A stretch of 7,362 nt of DNA. Source: an uncultured Variovorax sp. Lineage in GTDB: Bacteria; Pseudomonadota; Gammaproteobacteria; Burkholderiales; Burkholderiaceae_C. Location of the stretch: the NCBI GenBank assembly GCA_903872875.1, contig CAIQMJ010000581.1, positions 1 to 7,362 on the forward strand, given 5' to 3'. Below, piece by piece: positions 5,168 through 7,362 of this stretch. The notes under the pieces are model-generated. The model was not told where the DNA came from. It worked only from the letters and a program-made list of their open reading frames with translations, and did no database searches. A program made the position numbers and the translations under genes. Positions within the stretch are counted from its first letter, which is position 1, and every line of letters begins with the position of its first letter.

Positions 5168-6079
5168 TCAAGGCTTGTCATCCTCCGCCAACGCCTGCAC
5201 CAGGCTGTCGACGAAAGTGGCTGCCGCGATCGGCAGGCTGCGACCGTGTTGCACGCTGACGGTGAAGCGCTGGGGCTTGACGCGCGGGTCGCGGATCGGC
5301 ACATAGCGGTAGGTCGCTCGCGCGCTGTTCTTCTCGTTCAGGTGCGGATTGAGGATGGCGATGCCCATGCCATGCATCGCCGCGCCGCGCAGCAACTCGT
5401 AGGAGTTGCTCACCAGCAGCGCGTGCGGCCGGATCTTGGCCTTGGCGAACATCTCGTCGTAGACGCGCTTGGCGCTCGTCGCCAGATCGGGGAGCGCCAT
5501 GCCGTATTCGGCACAGTCGGACAGCCGCACCGACGGGCGTTCGGCGAGTGGATGGCCGCGCGGTACCAGCACACAGGTCGGCAACGTCCGTTCGAAGACG
5601 TGCTTGATGTCGGCCATCGGCGGCGGGTTGAAGCTGAGTGTCGCGTCGAGTTCGCCCGCGACCACCAGGTCGAGCAGGCGCGGCGTGCCTGCCATCTCGA
5701 CCTGAAAGGTGATCCGCGGGAACTGGCGGCTGAAGCCCGCGAGGAACGCCGGAAAGAAATCGCGCGTGAACGATTCGGGGATGCCGACACGCACATGGCC
5801 CTTTCGCAGTCCGCGCAGCGCCTCGATCTCGGACTGCACGCGCTGCATCTCGTTGTCCACGCTGCGCGCGTATTGCATCAGGATCTCGCCGGCGGCGGTG
5901 AGCCGCAACGCCGAACGGCCGCGGCTGCGCTCGAAGAGCGGCGCACCGAGCTGCTCTTCGAGCAGCGCGACCTGGCGACTGATGGCGGATGCGGCCACGG
6001 CCAGGTGCTCGGCAGCCGCCCGGAACGATCCACGCCGGGTCACCTCGGCGAAGTAGCGAACGCCGGTGGCCGAGATCAC
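5168..6079 (-). CDS. LysR-type transcriptional regulator
   Basis: This 303-aa protein has the standard LysR length and layout. The N-terminal winged helix-turn-helix (about 1-62) contains GSFRAAAEHLAVAASAISRQ (17-36), then LEEQLGAPLFERS (40-52) and LTAAG (60-64). A linker helix (about 65-90) and an effector-binding domain (about 93-295, starting GHVRVGIPESF) follow. The start is GTG at 6079, within a GTGA overlap with the ATPase stop; GGAGG at 6088-6084 lies 4 nt upstream. LysR genes are usually divergent from their targets, but this one sits inside a co-directional run (ATPase, LysR, oxygenase), so it is probably co-transcribed and translationally coupled. Effector unknown. A possible binding site lies upstream of the nitroreductase. 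Confidence 0.94.
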   Translation of the reverse strand: MISATGVRYFAEVTRRGSFRAAAEHLAVAASAISRQVALLEEQLGAPLFERSRGRSALRLTAAGEILMQYARSVDNEMQRVQSEIEALRGLRKGHVRVGIPESFTRDFFPAFLAGFSRQFPRITFQVEMAGTPRLLDLVVAGELDATLSFNPPPMADIKHVFERTLPTCVLVPRGHPLAERPSVRLSDCAEYGMALPDLATSAKRVYDEMFAKAKIRPHALLVSNSYELLRGAAMHGMGIAILNPHLNEKNSARATYRYVPIRDPRVKPQRFTVSVQHGRSLPIAAATFVDSLVQALAEDDKP

Positions 6080-7146
6080 TCAGCCTCCAGCACCAGGCAG
6101 TCCTGTGCTTCCCAACTGGCCCATGCGCGCGTGCCGAGCTCGAGCAGCCGGTCGGACCGGTGCGGCAGCGCCGCGATGATGCGTACGGCGCCGGACTCGC
6201 AGGTGTAGACCACGGTCGGGCCGAGGAAGCTGCGCGCATCCACCCTCACGGGAAGGCGCGGCCCCGGTCCCTCGCCTGGCGTTGCGGCCAACGACACATG
6301 CTCGGTCTTCACGACGCACACGACCGCGCTGCCGACGGTCGGCGGGACCACCGCCACGCCCCGCAACGAACCGGCCGCAGTCGCCACGGTGGCCATGCCG
6401 CCGTCACAGGCCACGACGCGGCCGGGCAGCAGATTGGCCTGCCCGATGAAGCCCGCGACGAAAGGATGCGTCGGCCGGCGATAGATGGCTGCCGGCGTGT
6501 CGACCTGTACGATCCGGCCGGACGACATGACGGCCATGCGATCGGCCATCGACAGCGCTTCGCTCTGGTCGTGCGTCACCATGATCGCGGTGATGCCGAC
6601 CTCCCGCTGCACGCGGCGGATCTCCTCCCGCATCTCGTCGCGCAGCTTGGCGTCGAGGTTGGACAGCGGCTCATCCAGCAACAGCAGCTGGGGCCGGATC
6701 GCAATGGCGCGTGCCAACGCCACGCGCTGCTGCTGGCCACCGCTCAACTGATGCGGCAGCCGCGCGGCCACATCGCCCAGACGGACCAGACGCAGGGCTT
6801 CGGCGACCGCGGTCCTGATCTCGCTCGCCGACCGGCGCCGCATCTTCAGGCCGAATGCGATGTTCTCGCCCACGGTCATGTGCGGAAACAGCGCGTAGCT
6901 CTGGAACACGATGCCGATGTTGCGTTGCTCGGGCGGCATGGCCGTGATGTCGACGCCATCGATCCGCACGGCACCCGCGTCCAGGCTTTCGAAGCCGGCG
7001 ATCGCGCGCAGCGTGGTGGTCTTGCCGCAGCCGCTCGGGCCGAGCAGGCACATCAGCTCGCCATGCGCCACCGTCAGCGATACCGCGTCGATGGCGTGAA
7101 CGTCATTGAAGCGCTTGGTGATCTTGTCGAGCGTGAGTTGGGTCAT
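6076..7146 (-). CDS. ABC transporter ATP-binding protein, PotA (spermidine/putrescine-type) family
   Basis: This 356-aa ATPase powers import through a paired inner-membrane permease. The nucleotide-binding domain (about 3-235) has every expected motif: Walker A GPSGCGKT (36-43), Q-loop Q82, signature LSGGQ (134-138), Walker B LLLLDE (154-159), D-loop SNLD (162-165) and switch H192. The C-terminal region (about 240-356) fits the TOBE_2 regulatory domain found in PotA, MalK and FbpC-like subunits. The ATG at 7146 is 16 bp after the permease stop. No Shine-Dalgarno is visible, so translation may depend on coupling to the permease gene. Its stop overlaps the LysR start. PotA-type transporters move polyamines, but many relatives in this group carry other small organic ions, so the substrate is left open. 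Confidence 0.95.
   Translation of the reverse strand: MTQLTLDKITKRFNDVHAIDAVSLTVAHGELMCLLGPSGCGKTTTLRAIAGFESLDAGAVRIDGVDITAMPPEQRNIGIVFQSYALFPHMTVGENIAFGLKMRRRSASEIRTAVAEALRLVRLGDVAARLPHQLSGGQQQRVALARAIAIRPQLLLLDEPLSNLDAKLRDEMREEIRRVQREVGITAIMVTHDQSEALSMADRMAVMSSGRIVQVDTPAAIYRRPTHPFVAGFIGQANLLPGRVVACDGGMATVATAAGSLRGVAVVPPTVGSAVVCVVKTEHVSLAATPGEGPGPRLPVRVDARSFLGPTVVYTCESGAVRIIAALPHRSDRLLELGTRAWASWEAQDCLVLEAE
6084..6088 (-). promoter_or_regulatory. Ribosome binding site of the LysR gene inside the ATPase gene
   Basis: GGAGG lies 4 nt upstream of the GTG at 6079 and within the last codons of the ATPase gene. It supports the GTG start and coupling across the GTGA stop-start overlap. Confidence 0.6.
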
Positions 7147-7162
7147 CTGAAGGAGCGCGAAG

Positions 7163-7362
7163 TCAGGCGAACAGTCGGATGCGAAGCACGCCTTCGATGA
7201 AGAAGGTCACGAGCCCGGCCGTGATCGCCAGCAGCGACGCGACGGCTGCGATGAACGGGGTGAGGTTCGACTCGATATACGAGAACATGACCATCGGCAG
7301 CGTCGCCGAATCCGGCGTGGCGAGGAACATCGACAGCGGCAGGTTCACGAACGACAGGATGA
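7163..7362 (-). CDS. ABC transporter permease, PotC-like, partial (C-terminal 65 aa)
   Basis: The open frame enters from the right edge and stops at 7163. The readable end begins ILSFVNLPLSMFLATP and continues through TLPMVMFSYIES to a final transmembrane helix of about 22 residues rich in A/V/L/I (near the last 15-35 residues), ending RIRLFA. The pattern SFxxxPxSxFLxxPxxxTLPxxxFSYIE is characteristic of the C-terminus of PotC-like BPD permeases, which partner PotA-like ATPases. It is therefore the inner-membrane component of the same importer as the next gene. Most of the protein, including the EAA loop that contacts the ATPase, lies outside the window. Confidence 0.85.
   Translation of the reverse strand, partial: ILSFVNLPLSMFLATPDSATLPMVMFSYIESNLTPFIAAVASLLAITAGLVTFFIEGVLRIRLFA

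Noticed and set aside
5140..5304. N-terminal extension of the oxygenase to 5304
   Set aside because: The extra 55 codons overlap the LysR C-terminus out of frame and are Ser/Arg-rich; the start at 5139 has a good Shine-Dalgarno and fits family length.
5018..6208. Plus-strand open frame of 396 codons
   Set aside because: It is antisense to the LysR, the oxygenase start and the ATPase end, and its composition is unlike a real protein.
5178..6239. Minus-strand open frame of 353 codons over the LysR gene
   Set aside because: It is another frame of the LysR gene; the LysR frame has clear homology along its whole length.
5989..7200. Plus-strand open frame of 403 codons
   Set aside because: It is antisense to the ATPase with its full Walker motifs; the His/Arg-rich low-complexity translation shows no domain.

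Overview
This GC-rich window is almost fully coding, with short spacers, many GTG starts and G/C-ending codons. Gene content (ABC transporters, FadR-type GntR, LysR, RraA-like enzyme, 2OG-Fe(II) oxygenase) suggests a metabolically versatile proteobacterium, most likely a betaproteobacterium of the Burkholderiales (Bordetella/Achromobacter/Variovorax-like). That placement is inference from style and gene content; there is no rRNA or marker gene. No tRNA, IS element, CRISPR array or phage gene was seen, and no gene-free stretch exceeds 300 bases.

Layout, in direction of transcription. Block A (right side, minus strand, entering from beyond the right edge): C-terminus of a PotC-like ABC permease, a PotA-like ATPase, a LysR regulator whose GTG start overlaps the ATPase stop, then a 2-oxoglutarate/Fe(II) oxygenase of the isopenicillin N synthase family. 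After a 124-bp spacer with a probable promoter and striking dyads comes an NfsB-like nitroreductase. Block B is one plus-strand gene, a FadR-type GntR regulator, convergent with the nitroreductase and divergent from Block C. Block C (left side, minus strand): an RraA-like metal-dependent aldolase/decarboxylase, a family-3 solute-binding protein, and an exported member of the argininosuccinate lyase/fumarase superfamily cut by the left edge.

The region looks like a catabolic island for an unidentified small organic acid or N-containing compound: uptake (two transporter types), redox chemistry (oxygenase, nitroreductase), C-C and C-N lyases (RraA-like, ASL-like) and two local regulators. The most unusual points are the exported lyase, whose active-site motifs depart from argininosuccinate lyase (catalytic-position His replaced by Asn), and the binding protein, in which the usual alpha-ammonium-binding Asp is Ser. 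Together they suggest a substrate other than argininosuccinate or a standard alpha-amino acid. A possible LysR box lies at about -64 from a predicted nitroreductase promoter. The pathway itself is hypothesis.
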